Shown here: one piece after another, positions 1 through 8,411 of the stretch
Layout of the letters: the number at the start of each line of letters is the position of its first letter
How positions within the stretch are numbered: the first letter of the stretch is position 1
Source: Ferruginibacter sp.
GTDB lineage: Bacteria > Bacteroidota > Bacteroidia > Chitinophagales > Chitinophagaceae
Direction of reading: 5' to 3'
Assembly: GCA_025362235.1 (NCBI GenBank)
Contig: JANYGZ010000016.1
Location: forward strand, 186,001-250,000
DNA length: 64,000 nt
Notes under the pieces: model-generated
Database searches by the model: none
The model's input: the letters and a program-made list of their open reading frames with translations, nothing else
Told to the model about the DNA's origin: nothing
Program-made: the position numbers and the translations under genes

Positions 1-1
1 C

Positions 2-766
2 CGAAAAACGGCTATGCTAAATATAACAGAATATCAACAGCAGCTAAGTAAACGTATTGATGAATTAAATACTGCCAATACTCAATTGGTACAAATGCGC
101 AGCATGGAAAAATTTGCAGCCACCGGCCGTATTGCAAGAACCATTGCCCATGAAGTAAGAAACCCCTTAACCAATATCAACCTTGCTGCCAGTCAGTTAA
201 AAACAGATATTACCGATATGGATGAAAACTCATTATCTCTTTTTGATATTATTGAGCGCAACAGTAACCGGATCAATAAACTTATTTCAGATTTGTTAAA
301 CACAACCAAATTTTCTGAATTGAACTTTACTGATGTTTCTGTAAATGATATTTTGGATGAAGCACTTATAATGGCGCAGGACAGAATTGCGTTGCACCAG
401 GTAACCATTGAAAAAAGCTATGGAGCAACCTGTCATATTATTGTGGATACTGAAAAAATAAAAGTTGCTTTTCTAAATATCATCATCAATGCTATAGAAG
501 CCATGGAGCCGGGCAAGGGCATTTTACATGTCGATACTAAAACCGAAAAGGGGAAATGCTTTGTAACCATCACCGACAATGGCACGGGCATGGATGAAAA
601 TGCCTTAAGTAAATTGTTTGAACCCTATTTTACCAATAAACCAAATGGCAACGGATTGGGACTTGCCAATACTCAAAACATCATCTTTAACCACAAAGGA
701 ACTGTACATGTATCAAGCATAATAGGCAAAGGAACTATTTTTAATATAGCACTGGACACTTTATAA
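2..766 (+). CDS. Sensor histidine kinase, C-terminal part (cut by window edge)
   Basis: The reading frame is open to the left edge, so the true start lies outside the window. Residues below count from the ATG at 14. A short coiled-coil-like lead is followed by a HisKA domain with H-box AHEVRNPLTN (His ~46), then a HATPase_c domain with N-box NIIINAIEAM (~155-164), G1 ITDNGTGM (~186-193), F-box LFEPYF and G2 GNGLGL (~212-217). All residues needed for autophosphorylation are present. The sensor domain is off the window, so the signal is unknown. It converges on a single-domain response regulator and lies near an NtrC-type regulator; the three may form one phosphorelay, but this is inferred from position only. 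Confidence 0.93.
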   Translation, partial: RKTAMLNITEYQQQLSKRIDELNTANTQLVQMRSMEKFAATGRIARTIAHEVRNPLTNINLAASQLKTDITDMDENSLSLFDIIERNSNRINKLISDLLNTTKFSELNFTDVSVNDILDEALIMAQDRIALHQVTIEKSYGATCHIIVDTEKIKVAFLNIIINAIEAMEPGKGILHVDTKTEKGKCFVTITDNGTGMDENALSKLFEPYFTNKPNGNGLGLANTQNIIFNHKGTVHVSSIIGKGTIFNIALDTL

Positions 767-827
767 AAAATTAAACGAAAAAATATTAATCCGAAAAGAA
801 ACTGTGAAAAACAGCGCAACAATTTCC

Positions 828-857
828 CCATTGTAGAATTTTTTCTACAATTTTCTT
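828..857. terminator. Bidirectional hairpin terminator
   Basis: A perfect 9-bp inverted repeat (ATTGTAGAA / TTCTACAAT, loop TTTT, 830-851) lies between the convergent histidine kinase and receiver genes. T-rich sequence follows, and it can serve both strands. Confidence 0.7.
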
Positions 858-1245
858 ATATTATCGCATATACTTTTTGGATAGCATTTTTTATTTCGGC
901 AGCAGAGAATGGTTTTGCAATAAAAAAATCTGCGCCTTGCAGTAAAGCCTTTTTTCTATCTTCAGTCGAATCATGTGCTGTTACCATTATAATTTTGGTG
1001 TCCGCATATTCTTTCTTTACATAGCTTATAAAGTCAATGCCATAGCCATCTGGCAAATGGTTATCTAAAAAAAGCAGTTCAGGTTTCACCCTCTCCAGGT
1101 ATAATTTTCCTTCGCCAATTGAGTTTACAAATTTTACGTTTAATTTATTATTGCGCAATATATTACTTAGCAAAAAGCAAATATCACTCTCATCATCAAT
1201 AATTAAAGCCGTCTGGGGCTCTTTATTTTCAGGCAGATAATCCAT
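856..1245 (-). CDS. Single-domain response regulator (REC only)
   Basis: A 129-residue protein made of one receiver domain with no output domain. The acidic pair IIDDE (~16-19), phospho-acceptor Asp in LLFLDNHLPDG (~61), switch Thr in MVTAHD (~89) and the conserved Lys in AKPF (~111) are all present. Stand-alone receivers usually pass phosphate to another protein or bind a partner. It is convergent with the kinase and divergent from the sigma-54 activator, with about 220 bp of shared upstream DNA. A role linking the two is plausible but not shown by the sequence. Confidence 0.92.
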   Translation of the reverse strand: MDYLPENKEPQTALIIDDESDICFLLSNILRNNKLNVKFVNSIGEGKLYLERVKPELLFLDNHLPDGYGIDFISYVKKEYADTKIIMVTAHDSTEDRKKALLQGADFFIAKPFSAAEIKNAIQKVYAII

Positions 1246-1329
1246 TTTTTAAAAATATATTCTATATACAATCATCAAATAGTTAGCCATTTTAGCAAAT
1301 ATGGCTTATTAAAACACCAAATTTGCAAT

Positions 1330-1357
1330 TACTTTGTTGAACTAAATACTTTGTTGA
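1330..1357. repeat. Short direct repeat in a divergent promoter region
   Basis: TACTTTGTTGA occurs twice, at 1330-1340 and 1347-1357, with a 17-bp period. It lies between the divergent receiver and NtrC-type genes, so it could be a regulator-binding site. Inference from placement only. Confidence 0.4.
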
Positions 1358-1462
1358 TCATTTGGCATTATTTTTTGTTAAACAGATAAGTAATAGAAAT
1401 AGTATATTCAAGACCTGTGTAAATTTTAATTTGTTAACCAATAAGTACATTCTAAATAAATT

Positions 1463-2878
1463 ATGAAAAAGATATTGATAATAGATGATGATATAGATAT
1501 GTGCCAGTTATTGTCCAGATTTTTACAAAGAAAAGGTTTTGAAACAGATTTTGCTACCAACGGTAATAAAGGTATCGCGGCTTTTAAAGAAAAACATTTT
1601 GACTTGGTACTCTGCGATTTCAGGCTAGGTGATAAGGAAGGTGCAGAAGTGCTGAAAGAAATAAAACAGATTAACCATGATACAGCCGTAATTATCATCA
1701 CTGGCTATTCAGATATTAAGGTGGCAGTTGAAGTAATTAAACAGGGTGCCTACGACTATATTACCAAGCCATTGATACCCGATGAAGTATTGAACCTTAT
1801 CAACAGGGCTTTAGATACCAATACTGCACAAAACAATATTTCTGTTGCATCAAATAAAAATACAACAAAAAATACTGCTGATGGTAAAGACAATAATGCA
1901 CAATTCCTGGTGGGGAAGTCAAAAGCCATAGAGGAAGTATATGAGCAAATAAAAACAATAGCACCCACCAATTACAGTGTTATAATTTACGGCGAAAGTG
2001 GTACCGGTAAAGAAGTGGTGGCAAAAGAAATACACGCCAGCAGTGATAGAAAGAATAAACCTTTTATTGCACTGGATTGTGGTACACTTTCAAAAGAATT
2101 GGCAGCAAGTGAATTATTCGGGCATGTAAAAGGCTCTTTCACTGGTGCCCTTAATGATAAAGACGGCATGTTTGAAACTGCAAATGGCGGTACATTATTT
2201 TTAGATGAAGTGGCTAACCTGCCGTTGGATGTTCAGGTGGCTTTGCTAAGAGTGATACAGGAAAGAAAATTTAAACGGGTGGGCGGCACCAAAGAATCCA
2301 CAACAGATGTGCGATTGATTGTTGCCTCAAATGAAAATTTAAAAGATGCTTATTGCAATGGGAGGTTTAGGGAAGACCTGTACCACAGGTTCAATGAGTT
2401 TTCTATACATTTACCACCATTGCGAAGCCGTACAGAAGATATTCCACTCTTTGCTAAATTCTTTTTGGAACAAACGGCAGCAGAGCTTAATAAAAAATTA
2501 GATGGGTTTGAAGAAGAAGCCATGCAATTATTTATGGAATACAATTGGCCAGGTAATTTACGGGAATTTAGAAATGTAATAAGAAGGGCAGGCCTGTTGA
2601 CTGCGGCCGGTTTAATAAGCAAAAATGTATTGCCTTGGGAAATTGTAAGTGGTCCTATTGCGCCAACTGTACCAACAGCAATTATAAATACTGAAAAAAA
2701 TACCCCGCCTGTGGTTGCTGCGCTTAAAGATGCTGCTGCTTTTGCAGAATATGAAACAATTATGACTGTACTTAAGCAGGTGAAATTTAATAAAACAAAA
2801 GCTGCAGATATTTTGCAAATTGACAGGAAGACATTGTACAATAAAATAAAAAACTTTGAAGAAATGAATCACCAATAG
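1463..2878 (+). CDS. NtrC-family sigma-54-dependent response regulator
   Basis: A 471-residue activator with the standard three-part layout. The receiver domain (~1-118) has phospho-Asp ~52 in LVLCDFRLG. The AAA+ sigma-54 interaction domain (~150-390) has Walker A GESGTGKE (~177-184), a GSFTGA loop (~224-229) in place of the usual GAFTGA, Walker B GGTLFLDEV, and the arginine-finger region FREDLYHRF. A C-terminal Fis-type helix-turn-helix (KAADILQIDRKTLYNKI) ends the protein. The loop that contacts sigma-54 carries an Ala-to-Ser change, which I take as a tolerated variant. It should open sigma-54 promoters when phosphorylated; its targets are not evident here. A rho-independent terminator follows. 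Confidence 0.95.
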   Translation: MKKILIIDDDIDMCQLLSRFLQRKGFETDFATNGNKGIAAFKEKHFDLVLCDFRLGDKEGAEVLKEIKQINHDTAVIIITGYSDIKVAVEVIKQGAYDYITKPLIPDEVLNLINRALDTNTAQNNISVASNKNTTKNTADGKDNNAQFLVGKSKAIEEVYEQIKTIAPTNYSVIIYGESGTGKEVVAKEIHASSDRKNKPFIALDCGTLSKELAASELFGHVKGSFTGALNDKDGMFETANGGTLFLDEVANLPLDVQVALLRVIQERKFKRVGGTKESTTDVRLIVASNENLKDAYCNGRFREDLYHRFNEFSIHLPPLRSRTEDIPLFAKFFLEQTAAELNKKLDGFEEEAMQLFMEYNWPGNLREFRNVIRRAGLLTAAGLISKNVLPWEIVSGPIAPTVPTAIINTEKNTPPVVAALKDAAAFAEYETIMTVLKQVKFNKTKAADILQIDRKTLYNKIKNFEEMNHQ

Positions 2879-2910
2879 TTGCATTATTTCAATCAGCAAA
2901 TTAATAGTTA

Positions 2911-2942
2911 TAAAAAAAGCTCTCCTTATCGGGAGTTTTTTT
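2911..2942 (+). terminator. Terminator after the NtrC-type gene
   Basis: A short hairpin (CTCC / GGAG) flanked by an A-run on the left and seven Ts on the right, starting 33 bp after the stop codon. Confidence 0.6.
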
Positions 2943-3165
2943 ATGTGGCGGCCCTAACCTTTCTCAAAATGTAGAATAAAATGCCCAGGGAAACATTTCA
3001 ACATCTTCAAAACTACTGGCATTTCAATTGCAATACTACCTATGAAAATATATGCAAAGAATGGCAATACATTCAAATGAATTTCATTGATGTGAGTTGA
3101 AATTATATAAGTACAACTTTTAAAATCGCAAGCATTTTTTTTTATTAATTCTTAAAAAATAATTT

Positions 3166-3507
3166 ATGACAAGAACTCAAATGACCACACTTAGCCAGGT
3201 TTTGGAAAAGCTACGTGTCAAGCGCCAGGATAATGAATTTACCATGGATGGAGAATTTTTTACTACCGCAAATGGCAATAAATATATACCTGAAAATTTA
3301 AATATCATTAAAACATTTCGTTTTGAAGGTGAGTCTGATCCATCCGATTCTTCTATACTATATGTGATAGAAGCCAACGATGGCCTTGTTGGATATAGCA
3401 TTGATGCATATGGTGTATATAGTAACCATGATGCAGCATATGATGACTTTATAAGAAAAATACAGGTAATGGATAGAGATGAGCAATTGATATTTAGCCT
3501 TGAATAA
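3166..3507 (+). CDS. Small conserved protein of the type often labelled phosphoribosylpyrophosphate synthetase
   Basis: A 113-residue soluble protein. Its pattern (FRFEGESDPSDSSILYVIEA, then GLVGYSIDAYGVYS) matches a small family common in Bacteroidota that databases often name phosphoribosylpyrophosphate synthetase. It is far too short for a real PRPP synthetase (about 310 residues) and lacks the ribose-5-phosphate and ATP motifs, so that name should not be trusted. I propose no function. It is followed by a frameshifted small lipoprotein gene. Confidence 0.75.
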   Translation: MTRTQMTTLSQVLEKLRVKRQDNEFTMDGEFFTTANGNKYIPENLNIIKTFRFEGESDPSDSSILYVIEANDGLVGYSIDAYGVYSNHDAAYDDFIRKIQVMDRDEQLIFSLE

Positions 3508-3545
3508 GCAAAATAAATAACGTCTAAGAAATAAAACTATAAATC

Positions 3546-3718
3546 ATGAAAAGCAATATTGCAGCAAGTTGGCTATTATTACTATTAATGCTGTTCTTAA
3601 GCAGTTGCGAGGCAATAGGCGATATTTTTAAGCCGGTGTGTGGTCAGGTATGTTATTGGTTATTGCAATAATTGCTTTGGTTATTCTTGTTGTGAGCAAG
3701 ATGTTTAACCGCAAATAA
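3546..3718 (+). pseudogene. Small membrane lipoprotein, frameshifted
   Basis: Too short for the ORF track. The ATG frame gives a signal peptide with lipobox-like LSSC followed by EAIGDIFK, then hits a stop after 41 codons. Shifting frame at TTTAAG/CCGGTG (about 3634) gives AGVWSGMLLVIAIIALVILVVSKMFNRK, a clear transmembrane helix with a basic tail ending at 3718. The pair reads as one ~57-residue protein of a type common in this group, Cys-EAIG-IFKAG followed by a membrane helix. One base, probably an A in TTTAAAGCC, appears deleted. It could be a real mutation or a sequencing error. Confidence 0.65.
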
Positions 3719-3721
3719 AAT

Positions 3722-3756
3722 AAGTGGTGCCGTTAATAACGGCATCACTTATACTT
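3722..3756. terminator. Strong hairpin between convergent genes
   Basis: A 13-bp stem with one G-T wobble (AAGTGGTGCCGTT / AACGGCATCACTT) and a 3-nt loop, between the small lipoprotein gene and the convergent DUF2383-like gene. The T-run is weak, so it may also act by stabilising RNA ends. Confidence 0.65.
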
Positions 3757-3783
3757 TTAAATTAAAATCAGCTTTTGTTATTA

Positions 3784-4239
3784 CTAAAAAGAACCCTTTA
3801 GCATTTTGAATTGAAGAAACGAGCATAGCATCTCATTAAGTTGATGCCGCATTATCCCTCTAAGGTCTTTCAAAATAAATGATTGGTTTAAAATTTCCCT
3901 ATAGGCACTAAGCACCTTTATTTCACAATTACAACAATATTCAAGTATCTCTTTCGAATTACTCATTGTTAAATTATCATTGCCTCTATTATCTGGTAAT
4001 ATTGCATCATTTATTTCTATTCCTCCTCCTCCGAGGCTTTCAATCTGGCACTTTAATTCGTTGGCATATTGTTTACTGCATTGAACAAACTGCAGCAAAG
4101 TATTTTTTAACTGGCGGTCATTCGTGATATTCACGGCACGTTGAAAATTTATATTTTCACCATTTAGAACAGAAAATAATTTTCGTAAACTTTCTACAAC
4201 TGCTACGGGGGCCTTATAAATAAAATTAGTAGTATACAT
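3784..4239 (-). CDS. DUF2383/PA2169-like four-helix protein
   Basis: A 151-residue, mostly helical protein. The segment LNGENINFQRAVNITNDRQL followed by a FVQCSKQYANELKCQIESLGG block resembles the ferritin-like DUF2383 (PA2169) family, in which a helical bundle of about 150 residues is typical. No metal-binding EXXH pattern is clear to me. It has its own ORF flanked by AT-rich gaps and shares no operon with its neighbours. Function is not established; stress-related roles are often guessed for the family. Confidence 0.65.
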   Translation of the reverse strand: MYTTNFIYKAPVAVVESLRKLFSVLNGENINFQRAVNITNDRQLKNTLLQFVQCSKQYANELKCQIESLGGGGIEINDAILPDNRGNDNLTMSNSKEILEYCCNCEIKVLSAYREILNQSFILKDLRGIMRHQLNEMLCSFLQFKMLKGSF

Positions 4240-4385
4240 AGGCTTTTATTTTACAATCGTATAAAAAAGTACCAAGTATTATGCCATTACTATTTATTGG
4301 AAGAACAAATTTTGTTAAATAAAATTAGTTATTTTTTTACGCATAAAGAAAATATTTTATGAGGAAATTCTCCAGCCCTTATTGC

Positions 4386-5354
4386 TTATTCTTCCTCCCG
4401 GCCAATAATTTTCGACTGCTTTCTCCAGGTGTCATTTAATTTGTCAAACTCTTTTATATCCGCTTCTGAAAACTGCTTATTTGATAAATTTTTAAGATCT
4501 GGCTGGCCGGCATTTACCCAGGCTGTATACCAAAAAGAGGCTACTGCAAAAATGGACTGGCGCATACGCCTTTCAATCATGCCGTTTAATTTTTTATTAT
4601 AGGCAATGGTAAATGCAGCAGCATATTGCCGTATCACTACACCATTTCGATTCTCGAAAGCATATTTTTGATCTGGAGGAAATTGCTGGGTAAGTTCTTT
4701 TTCAAATTGTAAAACACTGTCGGCAGCTTTGGCACTTTCCAATACCCTTAACCAAATAAAATTCAAAGGATTTTGAATATATGCTGCTTTACCGATAAAA
4801 AAATCGAACTCCTTTTCAGCTAATAATTCAGGAACCCGGCTTTCCCAAAAGGCATGAATACCTTTTTGATTGGTGTACTGTCCATTGTGATTTGTGTTAG
4901 CGTGAAGGGGTACATGGGCATCTGCAATATAATGGCCAATTTCGGCACTGTTCTTCATTATCTTAATAAAATCCTTTTCTTTAAAAGCTGCCGTTAACCT
5001 GTTTAGCATTATTTGAATATGCCATGGAACAATACCGTATTGCTTTAATGAATCTTCACCAAATTTTTCTACTGCATCTTTCCATTTATGTGGTAAGCTG
5101 GTGTAGGGGTATACACCATAATGATCAATATCTATGTAATGCCTTGGCCCTTCATCCACCACTGCGTAACGGCGTTTGTCCGGATCTACTGCATGTTCAC
5201 TAATAAAATTAATATTGGGTTTGTACAGCACCAGCATTTGAGGTGGCAATAAAAAAACAGCATAATAATTTATTTTTTGATGAGCATAAAATCCCCAGCA
5301 AAAACAATCAATTGTAATTAAGCAAAGGGTTACTATTAACGAGGCTCTCTTCAA
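4386..5354 (-). CDS. Zinc-dependent phospholipase C / S1-P1 nuclease-like protein
   Basis: A 322-residue secreted enzyme. A hydrophobic signal segment precedes WGFYAHQKIN (~20-29); in this superfamily the mature N-terminal Trp and nearby His bind zinc. Further ligand-type motifs are HYIDIDHYG, GHYIADAHVPLH and KGIHAFWESRVPEL, matching the trinuclear zinc site of the zinc-dependent PLC/S1-P1 fold. The substrate, phospholipid or nucleic acid, cannot be told. The start is TTG (5354): the frame has no upstream ATG before a stop, and the next Met would remove zinc ligands. It is monocistronic. Confidence 0.85.
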   Translation of the reverse strand: MKRASLIVTLCLITIDCFCWGFYAHQKINYYAVFLLPPQMLVLYKPNINFISEHAVDPDKRRYAVVDEGPRHYIDIDHYGVYPYTSLPHKWKDAVEKFGEDSLKQYGIVPWHIQIMLNRLTAAFKEKDFIKIMKNSAEIGHYIADAHVPLHANTNHNGQYTNQKGIHAFWESRVPELLAEKEFDFFIGKAAYIQNPLNFIWLRVLESAKAADSVLQFEKELTQQFPPDQKYAFENRNGVVIRQYAAAFTIAYNKKLNGMIERRMRQSIFAVASFWYTAWVNAGQPDLKNLSNKQFSEADIKEFDKLNDTWRKQSKIIGREEE

Positions 5355-5437
5355 TTTATGCAGGTTAAAAAAGTACTACAAAATACATAGCAATTATATT
5401 AGGTCATTCAAATAGTGATATTGCTTTACCCCTTTAG

Positions 5438-6067
5438 CTAAGGTAAAGGCTCTATTACATCTGTAACACCTCCACTTACAGCAAACTTCATGGTTTGTGC
5501 TGCACTGATATTGGTTATAGGTTTTACCCTTGTTTTTGGAATAATATAAACATTGCCTGCAACAGAATAAGACATGGGGACATACACAGCCACATAACCC
5601 TTAAACCCAAATTCTTCCATATCATCTTTTGTTATAAAACCAATACGCCAAACATCATTGTCATCTACATTTGCCAACACATTATTGGTGAATTTTTTTT
5701 TCTCTCCTGCAAAGGCCTCAAAAAAATCTTTTAAAGTAGAATAAATGAATTTTATGCCGGGTGTTTTTTCCAACACTTTATCAAAGCCTTCTACAATTTT
5801 GGTAAATATATAAGAAGAGGAAACATATCCTACCAATAATACCAGTGAAATAACAACCACAAAACCCAGCCCTGGTATGCTTTTGATATTACCATGCGCA
5901 TCTTCCATCAATGCAGGGAAAATGCTATGAATCAGATTGGGCAAAATACCATCAATAAAACCAAAGGCCGCAGCAATGGCCCAAAAAGTAATGGTAATAG
6001 GTGCTAAAATCAATATACCCTGCAAAAAATATTGTAGTAGTCTTTTATAAGTGAACGGTTGTTGCAT
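5438..6067 (-). CDS. DUF502 family membrane protein
   Basis: A 209-residue protein. Two hydrophobic helices (LLQYFLQGILILAPITITFWAI and GFVVVISLVLLVGYVSSSYIF) precede a conserved TPGIKFIYSTLKDFFEAF segment and a soluble C-terminal domain (GYVAVYVPMSYSVAGNVYIIP), which matches the DUF502 family. The family is widely conserved and poorly understood, and some members are linked to membrane trafficking or transport. A candidate promoter with an exact TAnnTTTG element lies just upstream. Confidence 0.88.
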   Translation of the reverse strand: MQQPFTYKRLLQYFLQGILILAPITITFWAIAAAFGFIDGILPNLIHSIFPALMEDAHGNIKSIPGLGFVVVISLVLLVGYVSSSYIFTKIVEGFDKVLEKTPGIKFIYSTLKDFFEAFAGEKKKFTNNVLANVDDNDVWRIGFITKDDMEEFGFKGYVAVYVPMSYSVAGNVYIIPKTRVKPITNISAAQTMKFAVSGGVTDVIEPLP

Positions 6068-6085
6068 AAAATAATATTTATACTA

Positions 6086-6093
6086 TCAAAGAT
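6086..6093 (-). promoter_or_regulatory. Candidate -7 promoter element for the DUF502 gene
   Basis: On the minus strand this reads TATCTTTG, an exact TAnnTTTG Bacteroidota -7 element, 19 bp before the start codon. The -33 position reads ATTC, a poor match to TTTG, so the call is tentative. Confidence 0.4.
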
Positions 6094-6259
6094 ACTTTAT
6101 TGATAAGCACATCGAATTTACTTTGTATAAAAGAGATTATAAAATAAATGGCTTTAACTAATAGTAGCAACTGCTGATATCTGCCTTAGTTTTATTTCAG
6201 CTTCACAATATTTAAATGTTATCAAATTATTATGAATGGTAAAAAAAAGTGATGGAAAC

Positions 6260-6290
6260 TTTGGTTACATTAAAAGTTTCCGTAGTTTTG
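6260..6290 (+). promoter_or_regulatory. Bacteroidota-type promoter of the efflux operon
   Basis: TTTG (6260-6263), exactly 19 bases, then TAGTTTTG (6283-6290) fit the TTTG-N19-TAnnTTTG consensus perfectly. It lies inside the ORF-track version of the tetR gene, which shows that the start must be downstream, at the ATG at 6300. Confidence 0.8.
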
Positions 6291-6299
6291 TCCTTAGTT

Positions 6300-6941
6300 A
6301 TGACGGATGTAGATACAAGTATAAGAATTAAGCAAAAAGCACATTCGCTTTTCTGGCAATATGGGTTACGCAGTGTGAGTATGGATGATATTGCCACCAG
6401 CATGGGCATCAGTAAAAAAACAATTTACCTGTATTTTGCTGATAAAGATGAACTGGTGGATGCAGTTGTGGAAAGCGAATTCAAAAAGAACGAAAGTATT
6501 TGTGAGCATGATAAAATAAATTCTAAAAATGCCATACACGAAATATTTTTAGCCATGGACCAGGTGGTAGAAATGTTTTCCAGTATGAACCCTTCACTGG
6601 TTTTTGACATGCACAAATATTACCCTAAAGCTTTTCAAAAATTTCATACATATAAAAACGAGTACCTGTACAATGTAATAAAGGACAATATTATAAGAGG
6701 GATAAACGAAGAATTTTACCGTGCTGAAATAAAGATCGATATTATGGCAAACTTTAGGGTAGAAAGCATTATGATACCATTTAACCCTGAGTTTTTCACA
6801 AAATTAAAATATAGCCTCGCAGAAATAGAAGAAGAATTTATCATTCATTTTCTTTTTGGAATAGCCTCTCCAAAAGGATATAAAATGATTTTAAAATATC
6901 AACAAGAGAGAATAAATATAAGTAAAGATGGAAAGATTTAA
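6300..6941 (+). CDS. TetR/AcrR-family regulator of the RND operon
   Basis: About 213 residues from the ATG at 6300. The longer track start (GTG 6249) contains the promoter and is rejected. The N-terminal helix-turn-helix (SVSMDDIATSMGISKKTIYLYFADKDEL) is a textbook TetR DNA-binding domain. The rest is a helical ligand-binding and dimer domain that I cannot assign to a ligand. The leader appears very short, since only 9 bases separate the -7 element from the ATG. It is first in an operon with tolC, adaptor and permease genes; the next start codon follows the stop by one base. It probably represses its own operon. Confidence 0.9.
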   Translation: MTDVDTSIRIKQKAHSLFWQYGLRSVSMDDIATSMGISKKTIYLYFADKDELVDAVVESEFKKNESICEHDKINSKNAIHEIFLAMDQVVEMFSSMNPSLVFDMHKYYPKAFQKFHTYKNEYLYNVIKDNIIRGINEEFYRAEIKIDIMANFRVESIMIPFNPEFFTKLKYSLAEIEEEFIIHFLFGIASPKGYKMILKYQQERINISKDGKI

Positions 6942-6942
6942 A

Positions 6943-8349
6943 ATGAACAAAATAACCTTAGTTGCCGCTGCCTTGTTTTTAGTGAGCAGTGGTACAATAG
7001 CACAACAGGTAAATAGCTTAAGTGCAAAACAGGCTGTGGATTATGCATTAAAAAATTCTGTAGATGTAAAAAATTCATTACTCGATATTCAAATACAGCA
7101 ACAAACCAATAGAGAATTTACAGCAACTGCCTATCCGCAGATAAACGGTAAAATTGGCGCAAATTATTTTCCGAATATAGGTGTAACAGCCCTGCCCAAT
7201 TTTATTAGCCCGGCTACTTATGGTGTGCTGGTGCAAGAGGGTGTAAAAGATGGTAATGGCAACCCAATTGTTGCTCCACCGTCAAGCGATTATGGGTTTA
7301 TAAATGCGCAATTTGGAACCAAGTATAGTGCGCAATATGGCGTAGATATATCACAGATATTATTTGATGGGCAGGTTTTTGTAGGCTTACAGGCAAGAAG
7401 CGCCTTAATGGATTTTGCAGCCAAAAAAACAGCTGTTACAGAAGAAGCTATAAAAGTAAATGTTTTAAAAATCTATTATCAGTTAGTAGTAGGTGATCAG
7501 CAAATAACAACGCTTGATGCCAATATAGAACGCTTTGAAAAATTGCTGCATGAAACCAAAGAAATATATAAGAATGGCTTTGCAGAAAAATTGGATGTAG
7601 ATAAAGTAAATGTACAATTAAGCAATCTGCGTACAGAAAAATTAAGAGTACAAAGCACTTTAGCTGCGGGCAATGCCAGTCTTAAGTTTTTGATGAATAT
7701 GCCACAAAAAGATTCGTTAATACTAACAGATCCCCTAACTGATGATGATTTAAAATCAAATTTATTAGATACAAGTTATAATTATGATGATCGAAAAGAT
7801 TTTCAAGTGTTAGAAGTAGGAAAGCAAATAAACGAGTTTAATATAAGGCGCTACAAATTGAGCTACCTGCCGTCTGTATCATTGCGTGGAAATTATTATA
7901 GAAATGCACAACGTAATTCATTTAGTTTTTTTGGCGTAAGTCCTGCCGGGCAGCCATGGTTTGCCAGTTCGTTGGTAGGATTAAGTATTAATGTTCCCAT
8001 TTTTGACGGCTTCGCAAAAGCAGCGCAAATTTCTAAAGCCAAACTTGAACTTCAGCAAACAAATAATAGTATTGAACAATTAAAAGCTTCTATTGATAAT
8101 AGTGTAGTGCAGGCAAGCATAGCATTAAGCGCTTCGCTTATTACAATGGATAATCAACGGAATAATATGAAACTGGCAGAGGAAGTACTTAATACTACCA
8201 ATAAAAAATATGCCCAGGGCCTTGGAAGTAACCAGGAAATTTATGCAGCACAAACAGAATTAAAAACTGCTCAAAATAATTATTATGGTTCATTGTACGA
8301 TGCTGTAATAGCAAAAATTGACTTTTTAAGAGCAAGGGGAAAATTGTAA
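6943..8349 (+). CDS. TolC-family outer-membrane efflux protein
   Basis: About 468 residues from the ATG at 6943, which starts a clean signal peptide (MNKITLVAAALFLVSSGTIAQQ); the track start at 6928 adds five charged residues. The mature protein has the duplicated alpha-helical repeat layout of outer-membrane efflux proteins, with long amphipathic helices (DANIERFEKLLHETKEIYKN and the C-terminal NTTNKKYAQGLGSNQEIYAAQ) and strand-forming segments between them. It should form the outer-membrane exit duct for the adaptor and RND pump downstream. The start is 2 bases after the tetR stop, suggesting coupled translation. Confidence 0.93.
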   Translation: MNKITLVAAALFLVSSGTIAQQVNSLSAKQAVDYALKNSVDVKNSLLDIQIQQQTNREFTATAYPQINGKIGANYFPNIGVTALPNFISPATYGVLVQEGVKDGNGNPIVAPPSSDYGFINAQFGTKYSAQYGVDISQILFDGQVFVGLQARSALMDFAAKKTAVTEEAIKVNVLKIYYQLVVGDQQITTLDANIERFEKLLHETKEIYKNGFAEKLDVDKVNVQLSNLRTEKLRVQSTLAAGNASLKFLMNMPQKDSLILTDPLTDDDLKSNLLDTSYNYDDRKDFQVLEVGKQINEFNIRRYKLSYLPSVSLRGNYYRNAQRNSFSFFGVSPAGQPWFASSLVGLSINVPIFDGFAKAAQISKAKLELQQTNNSIEQLKASIDNSVVQASIALSASLITMDNQRNNMKLAEEVLNTTNKKYAQGLGSNQEIYAAQTELKTAQNNYYGSLYDAVIAKIDFLRARGKL

Positions 8350-8411
8350 TACCATAAATAAATCATCAATAAAAAACTAACAACTTGTTTAAATTAATTA
8401 ATAATACAATC

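Noticed and set aside
1361-1380. Possible sigma-54 promoter (TTGGCATTATTTTTTGTT) before the NtrC-type gene
   Set aside because: The GG and the downstream TTG are one base too far apart for the strict -24/-12 spacing, and the -12 GC is missing.
2350-2841. 163-codon minus-strand ORF
   Set aside because: Antisense shadow of the NtrC-type gene with no family features.
6249-6299. Upstream start of tetR (GTG 6249 or ATG 6252)
   Set aside because: An exact promoter lies between these codons and the ATG at 6300, so they would not be transcribed.
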